A stretch of DNA of 64,000 nucleotides from Eretmocerus hayati (Eukaryota > Arthropoda > Insecta > Hymenoptera > Aphelinidae). Below are positions 48,923 through 61,159 of the stretch, piece by piece (position 1 is the stretch's first letter; the number at the start of each line of letters is the position of its first letter). A model generated the notes under the pieces. It worked only from the letters and a program-made list of their open reading frames with translations. It did not search any database and was not told the origin of the DNA. The position numbers and the translations under genes are program-made. Location of the stretch: positions 14,081,268 through 14,145,267 of the forward strand of contig CM056744.1 of NCBI GenBank assembly GCA_029851415.1. Reading direction: 5' to 3'.

Positions 48923-48996
48923 TCCTCGGGCGGGACTTGAACCTCGCAATCTCCGGTACTCCGGACCGGCGCCTTAACCAATTAGACCACCGAGGC
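48923..48996 (-). ncRNA. tRNA-like promoter region of SINE copy A
   Basis: 74 nt, starts GCCTCGGTGGTCTAATTGG (A-box-like) and contains GGTTCAAGTCC, a full B box. The acceptor arm pairs (CCTCGG with CCGAGG). The anticodon arm CCGGT/ACCGG closes a 7-nt loop CCGGAGT that lacks the universal T33. It is therefore a tRNA-derived sequence rather than a functional tRNA, probably from an Arg-like ancestor. Confidence 0.75.
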
Positions 48997-49487
48997 GATT
49001 GCGTATTCACTCGCTCGGGGAAGCCTTCTCTCATCTCTTGTGCCAATCTTTCGATGCGGTCAGTCAAGGAACCATGACCATTCGAATATGCAAATTATAT
49101 CGATAAGGTAGATCTCATCGATATTTTGACTCTATCGCTCGATTTGATGAAATATATTTAATGAATGAATTTATCGTTCTTTCGAGCCACTTATAATCGT
49201 CGCGCTCAGGCGGCGATCACAGTTTGACAAATGTCAAACTGCGACCTTCGAGGCTCCACTTTCATAGTGGCTGCATCACGAAGGGATTTTTTATTTTTTT
49301 TTTGGATTTTTTAATTTGACCGCATCGAAAGATTGGCACAAGAGATGAGAGAAGGCTTCCCCGAGTGAGTGAATACGCAATCGCGAAGGGATTTTTTATT
49401 TTTTTTTTGGATTTTTTAATTTGACCGCATCGAAAGATTGGCACAAGAGATGAGAGAAGGCTTCCCCGAGCGAGTGAATACGCAATC

Positions 49488-49561
49488 GCCTCGGTGGTCT
49501 AATTGGTTAAGGCGCCGGTCCGGAGTACCGGAGATTGCGAGGTTCAAGTCCCGCCCGAGGA
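49488..49561 (+). ncRNA. tRNA-like promoter region of SINE copy C
   Basis: Same 74-nt sequence as in copy A, opposite strand. B box GGTTCAAGTCC intact; loop again lacks T33. Confidence 0.75.
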
Positions 49562-49939
49562 AGAATTTTTTCATCTCTTGGTCAATCTTTCAACAAAAAA
49601 TTAAAAAATCCAAAAAAAAAAAAAAAAAAAAAAAAATAAAAATAAAAAATCCCTTCGTGATGCAGCCACTATGAAAGTGGAGCCTCGAAGGTCGCAGTTT
49701 GACATTTGTCAAACTGTGATCGCCGCCTGAGCGCGACGATTATAAGTGGCTCGAAAGAACGATAAATTCATTCATTAAATATATTTCATCAAATCGAGCG
49801 ATAGAGTCAAAATATCGATGAGATCTACCTTATCGATATAATTTGCATATTCGAATGGTCATGGTTCCTTGACTGACCGCATCGAAAGATTGGCACAAGA
49901 GATGAGAGAAGGCTTCCCCGAGCGAGTGAATACGCAATC

Positions 49940-50013
49940 GCCTCGGTGGTCTAATTGGTTAAGGCGCCGGTCCGGAGTACCGGAGATTGCGAGGTTCAAG
50001 TCCCGCCCGAGGA
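49940..50013 (+). ncRNA. tRNA-like promoter region of SINE copy D
   Basis: Same 74-nt sequence. This copy sits in the only complete unit and would be the one able to drive full-length RNA polymerase III transcripts. Confidence 0.75.
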
Positions 50014-50297
50014 AGAATTTTTTCATCTCTTGGTCAATCTTTCAACAAAAAATTAAAAAATCCAAAAAAAAAAAAAATAAAAAATCCCTTCGTGATGCAG
50101 CCACTATGAAAGTGGAGCCTCGAAGGTCGCAGTTTGACATTTGTCAAACTGTGATCGCCGCCTGAGCGCGACGATTATAAGTGGCTCGAAAGAACGATAA
50201 ATTCATTCATTAAATATATTTCATCAAATCGAGCGATAGAGTCAAAATATCGATGAGATCTACCTTATCGATATAATTTGCACTAATGAATTAACAT

Positions 50298-53200
50298 TTT
50301 AATTGGTTTTCTTTATCCAGGAAATTAATCATGTTATCTTTACCTCCCGGAAGAGTTGCGCTAAGAAAAATTTCCATCGCGTAGACAAAATTGCACAACA
50401 AAGATTCCCGATGAATCAATTACATATTTTACCTCAAAAACTAGTGCCTCTTCTAATTTGACCGACAAGCCACATGAACAAAGTTACCACTCAATAAATT
50501 AGCTCATTTTTTGATTTACTCAAAGGTCAATAACTGATTCAATCGATTACTTACCCAAAATCTCAAGAATCTCCAAAAAATACTTCACATCAATGCAATC
50601 CTTTTCAATTTCCCGTATCCCTACAAGCATCATCACGAAAGGACATCCTCTTCGCAATCGATCTCTAAGAAACCAATCCATCCAAGAATGTGCTCGTGCA
50701 GCTTTGCGATAATTCTACAAGCTCTTTACTAGACACTTTTTCAAAATTTCCCACCGAGCAAGTATACCATCTTCAATCATCTTCGACCAGTTTCTTTTTT
50801 TTCTTCTGTTTACAAACGTTGCGAGTAGTCTTTGCTACTGCAAGGTTTTTTGAATTTTCCCGCGCTTCTGAACTTGAAATAAATTGTACAGTCTATTCGT
50901 GAGGTATGGGGATAGACCACCGCGAAGTGCGAATCAATCTACTTCCTGTTTACACTTGTGGTTGGAAAAAAGCTTGTGTTCACGTTGAAACGGTTTCGTA
51001 TAAGAGCACTAAGAATTTTTATCCTGATCTTTTGCATTCATAAAAGTGTAAATGGCAAAACTGTTAACACATTATTCCGTACAGTGATCTGAGTTTTCAA
51101 GAATTTTAATTAGATTTCAATCAGGATTCGATCATTCTTCGTACCGGTAAGGAATTCATCCGGTATTTTTTTTACTTATTTCAAAATCCTTGATTGTAGG
51201 CGCTGAGTGGATACTCGTAAAACACATGAATATTGTAAATTCATAAATCCCCGCCATGTGAAGTTTCATTGTTTAACACAATGAAAAAAGTTCTTCGGGA
51301 CCATATTCAAGAAAAGTTTGAACTCGTTTACAGCATTCTTTCAAGTACCTGGTGTATACAACCCGAAATTCATTTGGTAAATAATCAATTGAACATTTTG
51401 AGAAAAATTACAAAAACAGTCCCCGTATTGAAAATTGAAAAGTACCACTGAGAGTCTTCTGATGTGATTATTCTTATTCAATATTCAAATGCGTTTTCGG
51501 AATATTTGACAGACGAGTCTTATTCTTATAAATTCCAAGATCGATAAACAATTCTGAATCTATTTTTTCATTCTCATCGAATTCCAAAATTTTTGTCAGT
51601 TGACTTCCATTTGTACGAATTCCAAGAGCGACGTTTTAAATTGTCCAATACTTCATTCTTATATAAGCCTTCCAAATCATGATTGGTTTGAGCATTCAAG
51701 AATCCAATATAATATTTGTTAAACTTATTCATCGACTAAATATTTTCACCCACTTCTCAAAGATAACATACTCTTGCGTAAAATCTGAATCTTGCAAAAA
51801 TTCAGTTAAATGATTTTTCTTTTAATTCGCTATCTCAATAAAGACACATTTCAGTAATACCAAGGCAGAATTTTCCAAAGCCCCTGTGTGCAACAAAAAA
51901 TACATAGAAACTAAGAAGTGAACAAACAGCAAACCACAAACTCATCATATACATACTAGAAATACAGAATAAACGAGTACCGCGAAATTCAAATTGCTCC
52001 TTTTGAAAAGTTACCAACAACAACTACGTATCTTACTCAATTACCCAACATCATCGCAACTATATCCTATCCACACACCAAATGTCTTACGAGATACCCC
52101 CTCACAGCTCAATTTCGCATCTATCTTACAAAAGCTCGTTCAAAATCAGGAATGCGTTGAAGCTATTATACTAACCAACGAACGACGTCGTCGTTGCAAC
52201 TCTCGCGACAAAGACGCGCTTGTTATAATATACGGACGTAGACGAGTCCTTGCAGATATTTTTTTTTTTTTTATTTCTTTTTAAGGACAACTACCCTATG
52301 CGTGTTATTCACACATTCCTTTGGATAGACATTTATCCAGTACGTATGTATGTATGTATGTACGTATGAGAGGTAAGAATTTTCATGGGGATCGTAGCTT
52401 CTAGTACACTTTTACATACATTTTTACGAGTTTTGCGAAAGATTCTGAGTGTAGAGATGACCATTTCAGATTTAGTTGGCATGGAGGTTATTCTGAGAAG
52501 ATGTTACTGTACTGAAATGTACGTTGACTGGGTTATAGTGAATTTTTGGTTAATTGGACGATCGGTTGTGGGATACACTTGATTGGAGTATTTGTGTAGG
52601 TAATTGTGATTTGTGTCGATGAAGATGGAGTTCGTTCTGAGATATATGTGATTTTTAATTGTGCTGTTTGATTTTTCTGTTGCAGGTGAGTTCTACAATA
52701 CATGGGATATTTTATTGAGATACGCCGTGGACGAGTGGGGCAAGAAGTTGCTGTGCAACGAGTGAAAATTCATATTAGGTACGGTAAATCCATGGGTGGC
52801 TCATAAAAAATTTGTACTGTGGAAAAATTGCTCTCGAAGCTCATCAAAATCCGGTGAGCTGTGTGGCAACTATGTAATAATTTCGAATAATTTTCTGCCT
52901 TTCAACATACATTATGGATCCCGAATCTTGGCTTTTTTCAAGTAGTTACCAAAGGTTTTGACAAATTTATGATATTTGTACCATAAAAATGTCATCAAAA
53001 TGTGAAATCGCTTATTTTGAGGGCATTAAGTTAATCAACTTTTGCAATATTCTACGAAGTACTTTGGTAACCAAAAGTACATTCTATTGACTCGTCCAAT
53101 AAGTATCTGGGCTACCTCATTCTGTAACAAGATATTTCATATGGTCTATATTGATTGATAGATTAATAATATGGTTATTAGGATCCAAATATAACGTGGT

Positions 53201-53390
53201 TTGTGTAAACGAGGGATCAAGAATCAATCAAATCCAAATTAAGGGGCTGTCCACAAATCATGTATTTTCTCAATTTTTGGGTCAACTTTACCCATCTACT
53301 CACTCATCCCGCATTGTTTAGTGAAATAATTCCCAGGAAAAAATGATCATTTTCCAGAACAAGATGAAAAAAGCCTCAGAGTTTCGCCCA
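50298..53390. other. AT-rich stretch, nothing recognised
   Basis: A CpG patch (GACGTCGTCGTTGC) lies near 52185-52250 and a GTAT microsatellite at 52343-52366. Short ORFs look random. Confidence 0.45.
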
Positions 53391-53525
53391 ATAGTATAGA
53401 TTTCGCACCGAGATTATGAGGTTGTAGCTCGCTTCTGAGCGATTGGTTTTCGGCCCGAGCCGCAGGCGAGGGTCGAAATAATTGCTCGGAAGCGGGGAAC
53501 CTCATGATCGAGGCGCGAATGCTAT
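53391..53525. mobile_element. 135-bp GC-richer foldback element
   Basis: Arms ATAGTATAGATTTCGC... and complement of ATAGCATTCGCGCCTCG pair imperfectly. Inner blocks ATGAGGTT/AACCTCAT and TTTTCGGCCC/GGGTCGAAA pair well around loop GAGCCGCAGGCGAG. Confidence 0.65.
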
Positions 53526-56500
53526 TTTATGCAATTTTGTCAGCACTCAAACATCGGAAAATTGCCAAAAATTCATTTACCATTGGTTTCAAGTAGTAAT
53601 AGTTGAGATGAGGCATTTGAACGCGTCATGAATAACAGGGAAAGGCTCAATTGACAAAGATTTTACCTCTGAAGAAGGTTGACCTAAAAATATTCATTAA
53701 GACAATAAAATTGAATCAGATTTCAATGAACGATCAGTTTTCGTCTTAATTTTGTTTAAATAATTCAAATAACGATAAAAAGAAATTTCGAATGGATTCT
53801 TCGAAGAATAAATTCACACCTACGCATGCGCACATCTCATACTCCAAATAAATCTCTCACTCCTCACGCTAGTATACCCAATTATTTACCTTCACAGAGC
53901 AAAATTCACTCAAATAGCAAAATATTGCGCGTGAGAACAAGAGTGGCAAAGTCTCAAGACTTCTCTTATGATTACTCCGTGTGCAATACACTATAGTAGA
54001 CAAAAAGTCACGAATTGCACAACGATATACGACGAAAAACGACGATGAAACGTTGCAAGTCCTCATGCGCGCGAGAAAATTTTTCGTCATTTTCTTTTAT
54101 TTTCCATCTTGGTAAATTTTCTCGCAGAGACCCATGTATCTTATTAATATCTAACCCGCCTTTTGCTGTCTTTCTTTATATATATGTGAAGATTTATAGC
54201 GTGCAAATTTCGCACGAGGCTCTCTTTTAGGTTTTGTTTATTACGAATCGTGACCCGCGAGTCGTACTGCGAAAAAATTTAATTCTCGGGGTTCTATTGC
54301 ATTATAGTGCATCTTTCATATATGTATAGTTACCGTTATTATACCATCTTGCGTATGTTTCTCGTATTGCGTGATGTGTTATGAGAGATGATGATTTTTT
54401 TATTGGGAATTTTTATGAAATTTTTTTGATTGTTTGATTCGATTTGATGATACCGCTATAGATGATTACTATCGACGGATGATGAAGAAATTGCTATTTT
54501 CGATTGAAGGGTTTTGAGGTTGGTTACGTTACCTAAAAATTTGAACGGTATTCTATTAGGTGTTAGGAAAAATTAAAAGTTTGGGATAAAATGCGTCTTT
54601 TGAGTAGCATTCCACAAGTATCGTTGATTTTCAGAACATCGAAATGAGATTTGCAGAATAATTTTTACTTTGAATTCTTATCCACGAGTGATAAAAAATA
54701 GCGGTCGACGTGAAATCTGGTTTCTGCATCCTCATATTCATTCTGATTTTCGTATTTTTCCCGGTCCAGAAAAACATCCTTTGCTCGCATTTTTTGATGA
54801 AGTACTGTACGTCTTTGTTTCGAAATACACTAACTGCTGCAACGGTTCAAAATGTCACTTCTCAATGCTGTGTCTGTTGTTTTTTGGTCCATAACGGATA
54901 CAAGGGATTCAAATCGTCGTCAGAATGTGAAAACTGACTTCTTACGGTCGGATATCAAGCGATATTTTTCTGATCACTAAAGAGCAAGAGTTGAGTTTGT
55001 AAATCACAAATTTTTTATTCGATTATCAGTGCATGAAATCAATTCTACAATTTGATTTTGATTATCAATGTTCAATGAACAAATGGAGAAGTTGATAGCT
55101 TTCGGTATCAAATATTAGCTGTCGTTTTACATTTCTGGAAGCAATAACTGAATTAATACTTGATTTGAAGCATAAATGTACCCCTAGACTCATTTTTTGT
55201 GATCGTTCTTGTGACTTTCCAACATCAACAAATTTCACAAAATTATAGCGAATTTAGACTGCTGATATTTGAAGTCTCTGTTGTCATGCATCTCAAAAAT
55301 GTATAGTAAAACCTTCGACTTTCCATCATTTACTAAAGTTAACCATTCAAATTGGATTGCTTACAAAGGAATGAATTACGTTAGCTTTTCTCCACAAACT
55401 ACATCGCATCACCAATTTTTTAATTCTTCAAATTTTTTTACAACTTAAGGCACAAAAAGGCTGCAAAATCCAGCTCCATTTCATTAATTAATGATTCTCA
55501 AGATAATTTGCACCACAGAATCTCATCTCTAATAAGCCAGAGCAATTTTTATAGCCTCATAATTATGTACGAGCAATCGCGAGTTAACCTCAGAATTCCG
55601 TAGAGATCGAGAAGCTCGTAGACTTTTTAGAAAAATTGTACGAAAAACGTGACTCGATCACTCGTACGAATTGCAGGCGCGTGAATTAAATTCACTAATG
55701 AACGAAATGTGCGATAGAATGAGAGTTTATATGAGCCGCTGACTCGTATAGAACATCTGCAGGAATATTTTAAATTTTAGTAATTTGCTGCAATTCATCG
55801 GTGAATCGCGTTTCTATTTTTTTTCTTTTTTTCCTGAGGATGCAACGAGATTTTATCAAACAGAAATGAATTCAAAATAGAAGAGGTGATGAGAAGCTCG
55901 TTATCTGTGTTATTAAATACTTTTGAAGTTGTCTCAAGGACGCGACTAATGCTTGCTACTATACAACTTTTATAGCATTTATTATGCGTCGAATTTTTCA
56001 ATAAGATAATTTGAATAGGAAATGTGAGTGATTTACGTGTTTTCAATTTTCCACACCTCTAAAAATCAACGATAATAAAATTCTGTACTTAAAATTTTTC
56101 TCACAAAGAACTCAATGATCTCAATGATCTTGAATTGTATCGTTCACGAATATAGAAGGATATAAATGGTTCCGGGGAAAACCCATGACTGATTTTAGAT
56201 TTTCAATACATTTTATTACCTGTTATTTCCACTCAAATTTATTGCGGAAAATTTTCATGATTCAGATGTTTTTCTATTCAGTTAAATTCAGATAAATTTT
56301 TGTTATTATGACAAGGCGCATAAAAAACGAAATGAAACGAAATTCAGAAAAAGTCATATTTGGGATCATCGCTAAAAAATTTCAATAAATACGACAAGTT
56401 CTAGATCACCTTGTCAGAAATATCTAGGGATGAAATGATTCACAAAAAGCCACGTTGAATCAGAATTTTCTAACAAAATACATATTAAAACCTCATCATC

Positions 56501-59500
56501 ACATTCTCTCAAAATACCGTATCGATCACTATCACCCAACTCGTGAGAAAACATACATACCAAACCTTTTTCCATATACGCACACACATGTATGTATATA
56601 TATATATTCAGGTTCGATTATTGGCATCACTGATATATACCATCTCCATACACATATTGTAAAATTTCTTCACACATGGACAAGTGCACGACTCTCCAAC
56701 CTGTTCTTCCATAAAAAAACAAAAAATATGAAAGAGTCTCGTTATGACGTGGGACTATAAGAGAGAAAGACAGAGATAGAGAACTTAATCTTGCCTTGCT
56801 TATCGACAAAACAACCCTTCACTTATTATATACTTGCTTGTGAGTAATTACTAACTTCCATGAGAATCTCCATTTATGTAAGTCTATCATAGCTGTAAGC
56901 ACAGGATATGCGAGTTCAATTTCTTGAACGCTAAAATCTTGTGTATTGTGTTTAAACTCTTCTTACTGATGAATATTTTGCACGGTGTTTGTCTGCAAGA
57001 TAGGAAGTTATGTACAAAGTGAAATTTTTATAGTAAATTAAAGATGGTCTCTTTCCATTTTGGAGCGAGCACTTGCAAAATTTTATTTTTGATTTGTCCA
57101 TCATTGAAGAGATTTTTGAAAAATTAAATTTTCGAGCCTACCATCTTTCATCATTTTTCATTATAAACAGAATTTTATAGTTCCAAATCGTAACCAAACA
57201 ATTTTCCTTCCAAACATACCCAGGACTCGAAATTTCTCCGTAAGCTTGTTTTTCTGTCAAAGACGACGAAGTTATTTGAGAAAGTTTTGTGAAGAATACA
57301 TAATAGTCACTACATAATATGTGTACCGTATCAAAATATGTTGCTGATTTCCTATTTTTAAAATGAATCACAAAAATTGTGGATATCCACAAAATCATAA
57401 ATGTTTCAAGAGCCAGTCTCTATTCTCGAATGTTTTCTGAAGTTTCATAATCTTTTTGATTGGTATTAAAATTTCCAAATCGGAAGCCAATCCTATCGAA
57501 ATTCAAAATATTTTCCTTTAGAAGAGATGCTTGATAATGTTTAGCAATATTATGAGTAATACTCAATAATTTCAAGTGTTTATCGAAGATTGAGGAAGAC
57601 ATACTTACATTACAAGGTATGTTCGTTTCTATGTTACGTAAGGTAAATAAACGATGGCGTCGAGGTTTTTTTTGTGGGTTAAGAGGAGAGGCTCATTCTT
57701 ATAAGATGATGGTTTTACGAGATATGGGGATGGGCACGGGCTCATGAAGTGGCTTTTGTCTTTCGTAATGAGACAGCTTGTTTGAGTATAGAGTGACGTT
57801 CGAGTATACGTCGGTTCATATATTATCCACGATGAGCAATTGCAAATATTGCATTAATCGGATGTATGTAACATACTTACATACATATTGGGTTTGGTCC
57901 TCTATACTATGCTAAATAAGAATTTGTAATTTTTTTTAATCTGGACAATTGTGTCAAACTTGGTTGAAGAATTCTAATTTTCATTGTATCCGTGCTTCCA
58001 AAATTTTATAAGTTCACGATAACTGCCTTGATGGGAATTCTGAACGATTGTACCCATAAAGTAATCAATTTAGAAACATTTGTTACACTGGAATGAATTT
58101 GTACCAGAATGTCAAAGCGATATTTTTATGTCGTTTGTTCTTCTAAGATAAGTATGAGAATATTTCCATCATTACGGAATGCAAGCTGAACCAAAAATTG
58201 ACTTTGAAGCCAAATTTTGAAAATTTCCAAACCTTTTTTTGTCATTATTATGATTCAACTCCAATTTATGTGCCATAGTCGTGATTAGATGGCAGAAGTA
58301 CGATTTAATATTCCATTATTCTGTCGTTTTTTCATAATTTTTACCAATCTCATTCATGAACAAGCGATCGAGATATACTTTTGTATTACATTTGGATTAC
58401 TTTGAGAGCTGTTATGAAGTGTGTCCCAAAGATTTTTGAAGAGATGTCAGAATAATAAAGGTTTTCAAGATCCTGAAGATTTACGCTCTAAAGAACTCAT
58501 CCAACGTCTACATTCTCATCTGATTCACTTTTCCATAGCCACGCTAAGTCTCGCATATTCATCATCTGAAAATCAATTCAAAATTCCACAAACTTCTCAA
58601 GAGAAAAAAAAAATAAATATATAAAAATCAAAATTCCTAACTAAACGATCTCTCCTCATCAAAATTCTCAACATCAGTCACTTTATCCTACACCGGCATA
58701 TTTAAGAAAAAAAAAAAAAAAAATTCAAAATCCATGACGAGCACGTAGGATGTGAGTATACTTACTTACCTCGAGGCTCTCTATCAATCAAAGTTCTTCA
58801 CTATTCACACGCAGGAATCGACCCAACACCTTAATCGATTATATACTTCAACTTTTTCTCTTGTGCATGTATATGGACATATCCCATCATATCACCCGAT
58901 TGTTCATCTCAGCTTCTCTTGAAACTGGTTACTTATAAGTCTTTTGCAAGTATTTCACAAGGCGTCATATGAGAATTCCACCTGATGTGTATGCCTTTTC
59001 ATGTTCAGCATCAGCTGTGAAAGTATTTCAAAATTCCCGCGCTGCCACTGCTGCCATATTAACTGCACCAGCACCATCAAAGAGATGAGATGAGAGTCTC
59101 CTCTTTAACCGCGCTATTATCTTTGTCTATGTAAGTTGTATGTTGAGTTTCTTAAGGGGAATATTTTAGCACAGGTGAATGGGAATCTTCTGGAATATAC
59201 ATGTAAAATTCAGGTGTATGTTTGTCTAGTAAGTGTGCGCTCAGTGCCGTGAATATGTGTAGATAATGTGGTCCATACTTATTATGTAACGAGATTCGAA
59301 GCTTTTTTGTATTTGATCTACTTGAAAGTTTGTGGAATGTTGGTGAGCTGGGCTAATCTATGCTGGATTAGGCGATAATTGTACACCTATAACGCTTGTT
59401 TGCTCTGAAAATCTGATGTTGGCGAGTGAAATCGTGTTTGGCGATTGAAGACGAAGAGGTTATGTTAGCATGCATTATATACGGCTGATAAGAGGTTGTG

Positions 59501-60678
59501 GAAAGTTTTTACACAGTTCTTGTCCAATCTGTGTTCGAAACAGGGGTAAAAATGAGTAGCGATTTCCATTATTTGAAAAAAATGGGATATGATTAGTTTT
59601 CCCAAAAGAATACGAAATCCCATCTCGATCGCATAAATTATAAGAATTTTCTGATAAATTTTTGGAATATTATGAAGATCTGGAGAGTAACGTAGATTCT
59701 TTAAGTTTCCGAGAATCAGCGTCATTATCAATAAACATGTTATCTGATGATGAAAAAAAACATGCCATCTCGGGTGTTTATGAAGATTTTTGGAAATTTC
59801 GCAATGTCCGATATCTGATGACCTCTGAAAAGAACAAATCATTCAGGGCGAGGATAAATTATTCCAAAAGAAAGAGGAGAGAAATATTGAGGCATGGAAA
59901 TATAAAGATGGGCGAAATAGGAAACAAAATTGTGAGGATCCACCTGGGGATTGATAGAAGGTCAGAGGATGATTTCTGTACTCATGAAGTGCCACGAGGC
60001 AAGAACAATCAGGTTATATTCGTCAGCAGTGACAGCAAGCATGAATCTTAAGAGATTGCATACAAAATTCGTTTTTTACCTCGTGTGGTAGTACGTCTAA
60101 ATTTTATCAAATATATTTGAATGCTATCAAAAGCAAACCAATTCACTTTGACTTTTGATAATTCAATCTAATGATAGCAAAATTGATAATGAAAAAATCA
60201 AGCATCGTCGCATGATAATATGATTGTGTCCAATGAAAATCTCCTGCATCATAATTTTGGAAAATATTCTCTATCCAAAAGTTCGATTATAGGAAGCAGG
60301 TGTGAGTTGCGATGGTGGTATTCTATCTTCCAAAACAACTTTAAAAATTTTCAAAAACTCGTAAGAAGTGCAAAAATCAACTGAAAGCTATCAAAAGGTC
60401 TCGAAAATCAATGAGCTGTTGATGAATATCATAGAATTAGTTGAATATACAAACATCTCAAAATCGTCATAAGAGTCTGAATTATGCAAAAATCTGCATA
60501 TTGGTTGCCACACTCTCAATTCAGTATCAATCTTGCGAGCCATCGAACCAATCTTCCAAGGTCAAACATCAGGTTGAATGACACAAGTTGAATGTAGTCA
60601 TCCAGGTGGACTCTTCCCTAAACAAAATAAAAACAAAAAATCATGCACCCAGATAGACACTTGTGCATTGTGCATATG
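53526..60678. other. AT-rich stretch; one polar 105-130 codon ORF worth noting
   Basis: The ORF at 59662-60051 (first ATG at 59737) has an unusually polar, protein-like composition (LSDDEKKHAISG, YSKRKRREI) but no recognised family. No splice or promoter context was settled. GC-richer islands lie near 53800-54230 and 59035-59130. A homopolymer A tract lies near 58707-58723. Nothing else recognised. Confidence 0.3.
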
Positions 60679-60682
60679 TTAA

Positions 60683-61155
60683 GGCCAGTCCGTAGTCCCC
60701 GCAATACTGCAACCAGACACGCACCGGAGTACATGCAGGTTTTCAAACAATATCTAATTTTTAAATAATTGCAAACACTTTTCGGATAAAGTCATTGAGT
60801 CAGCGCGCTTCCCAATAAAATTTCCAATCATTTGAGCTTTGATGCGTCTCAAAATTCGTGGTATATTTTGCAGGATTTGGAAAACCGCAATCTTGAGCTG
60901 TCGCTGCCGCATCGTAGGAACCACGCTGTCATGCACTTTGCCATTTTCCAAATCTCGCAAAATATATCGCGAGTTTTGAGACGCGACCAAGCTCAAATGA
61001 TTGGAAATTTTATTGGGAAGCGCGCTGACTCAATAATTTGGTCCAAAAAGTGTTTGCAACTATTTAAAAATTAAATATTGTTGGAATCACGCTATGCAAA
61101 TCACCGTGGCGCCATCTATGGAGTAGTGAGCAAGTGTAAGCACTACGGACTGGCC
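60683..61155. mobile_element. 473-bp foldback MITE with TTAA borders
   Basis: The ends are GGCCAGTCCGTAGT and its near-complement, bordered by TTAA at 60679-60682 and 61156-61159. This fits piggyBac-type insertion or, read as TTA/TAA, Harbinger-type. The inner arms pair over more than 150 bp (CCAATAAAATTTCCAATCA, AGCGCGCT). ORFs on both strands are mirror images of the palindrome. Confidence 0.85.
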
Positions 61156-61159
61156 TTAA

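Larger units (their letters stand above)
48709..50297. mobile_element. Multi-copy tRNA-SINE complex in inverted arrangement with one 15-bp target duplication
   Basis: Identical CTAATGAATTAACAT copies lie at 48709-48723 and 50283-50297. Between them are copies of one unit of about 435 bp: A (minus, 48724-49088, tail-truncated), B (minus, 49089-49317, truncated in the A/T-rich spacer), short rearranged pieces (49318-49422), C (plus, 49423-49847, slightly head-truncated) and D (plus, 49848-50282, complete). Unit order: head ATTCGAATGGTCATGG, tRNA-like part, poly-A-type spacer, palindrome CAGTTTGACA.TGTCAAACTG, tail ending ATAATTTGCA. The ORFs inside are repeat artefacts. Confidence 0.85.

Noticed and set aside
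48923..50013. Functional tRNA genes
   Set aside because: A and B boxes are good but the anticodon loop lacks T33, and all copies lie within repeat units, so they are SINE promoters.
48774..50165. Recurrent 97-98 codon ORFs with MTDRIERLAQEM
   Set aside because: Identical reading frames created by the SINE copies; they run through the tRNA-like region and A-rich spacer.
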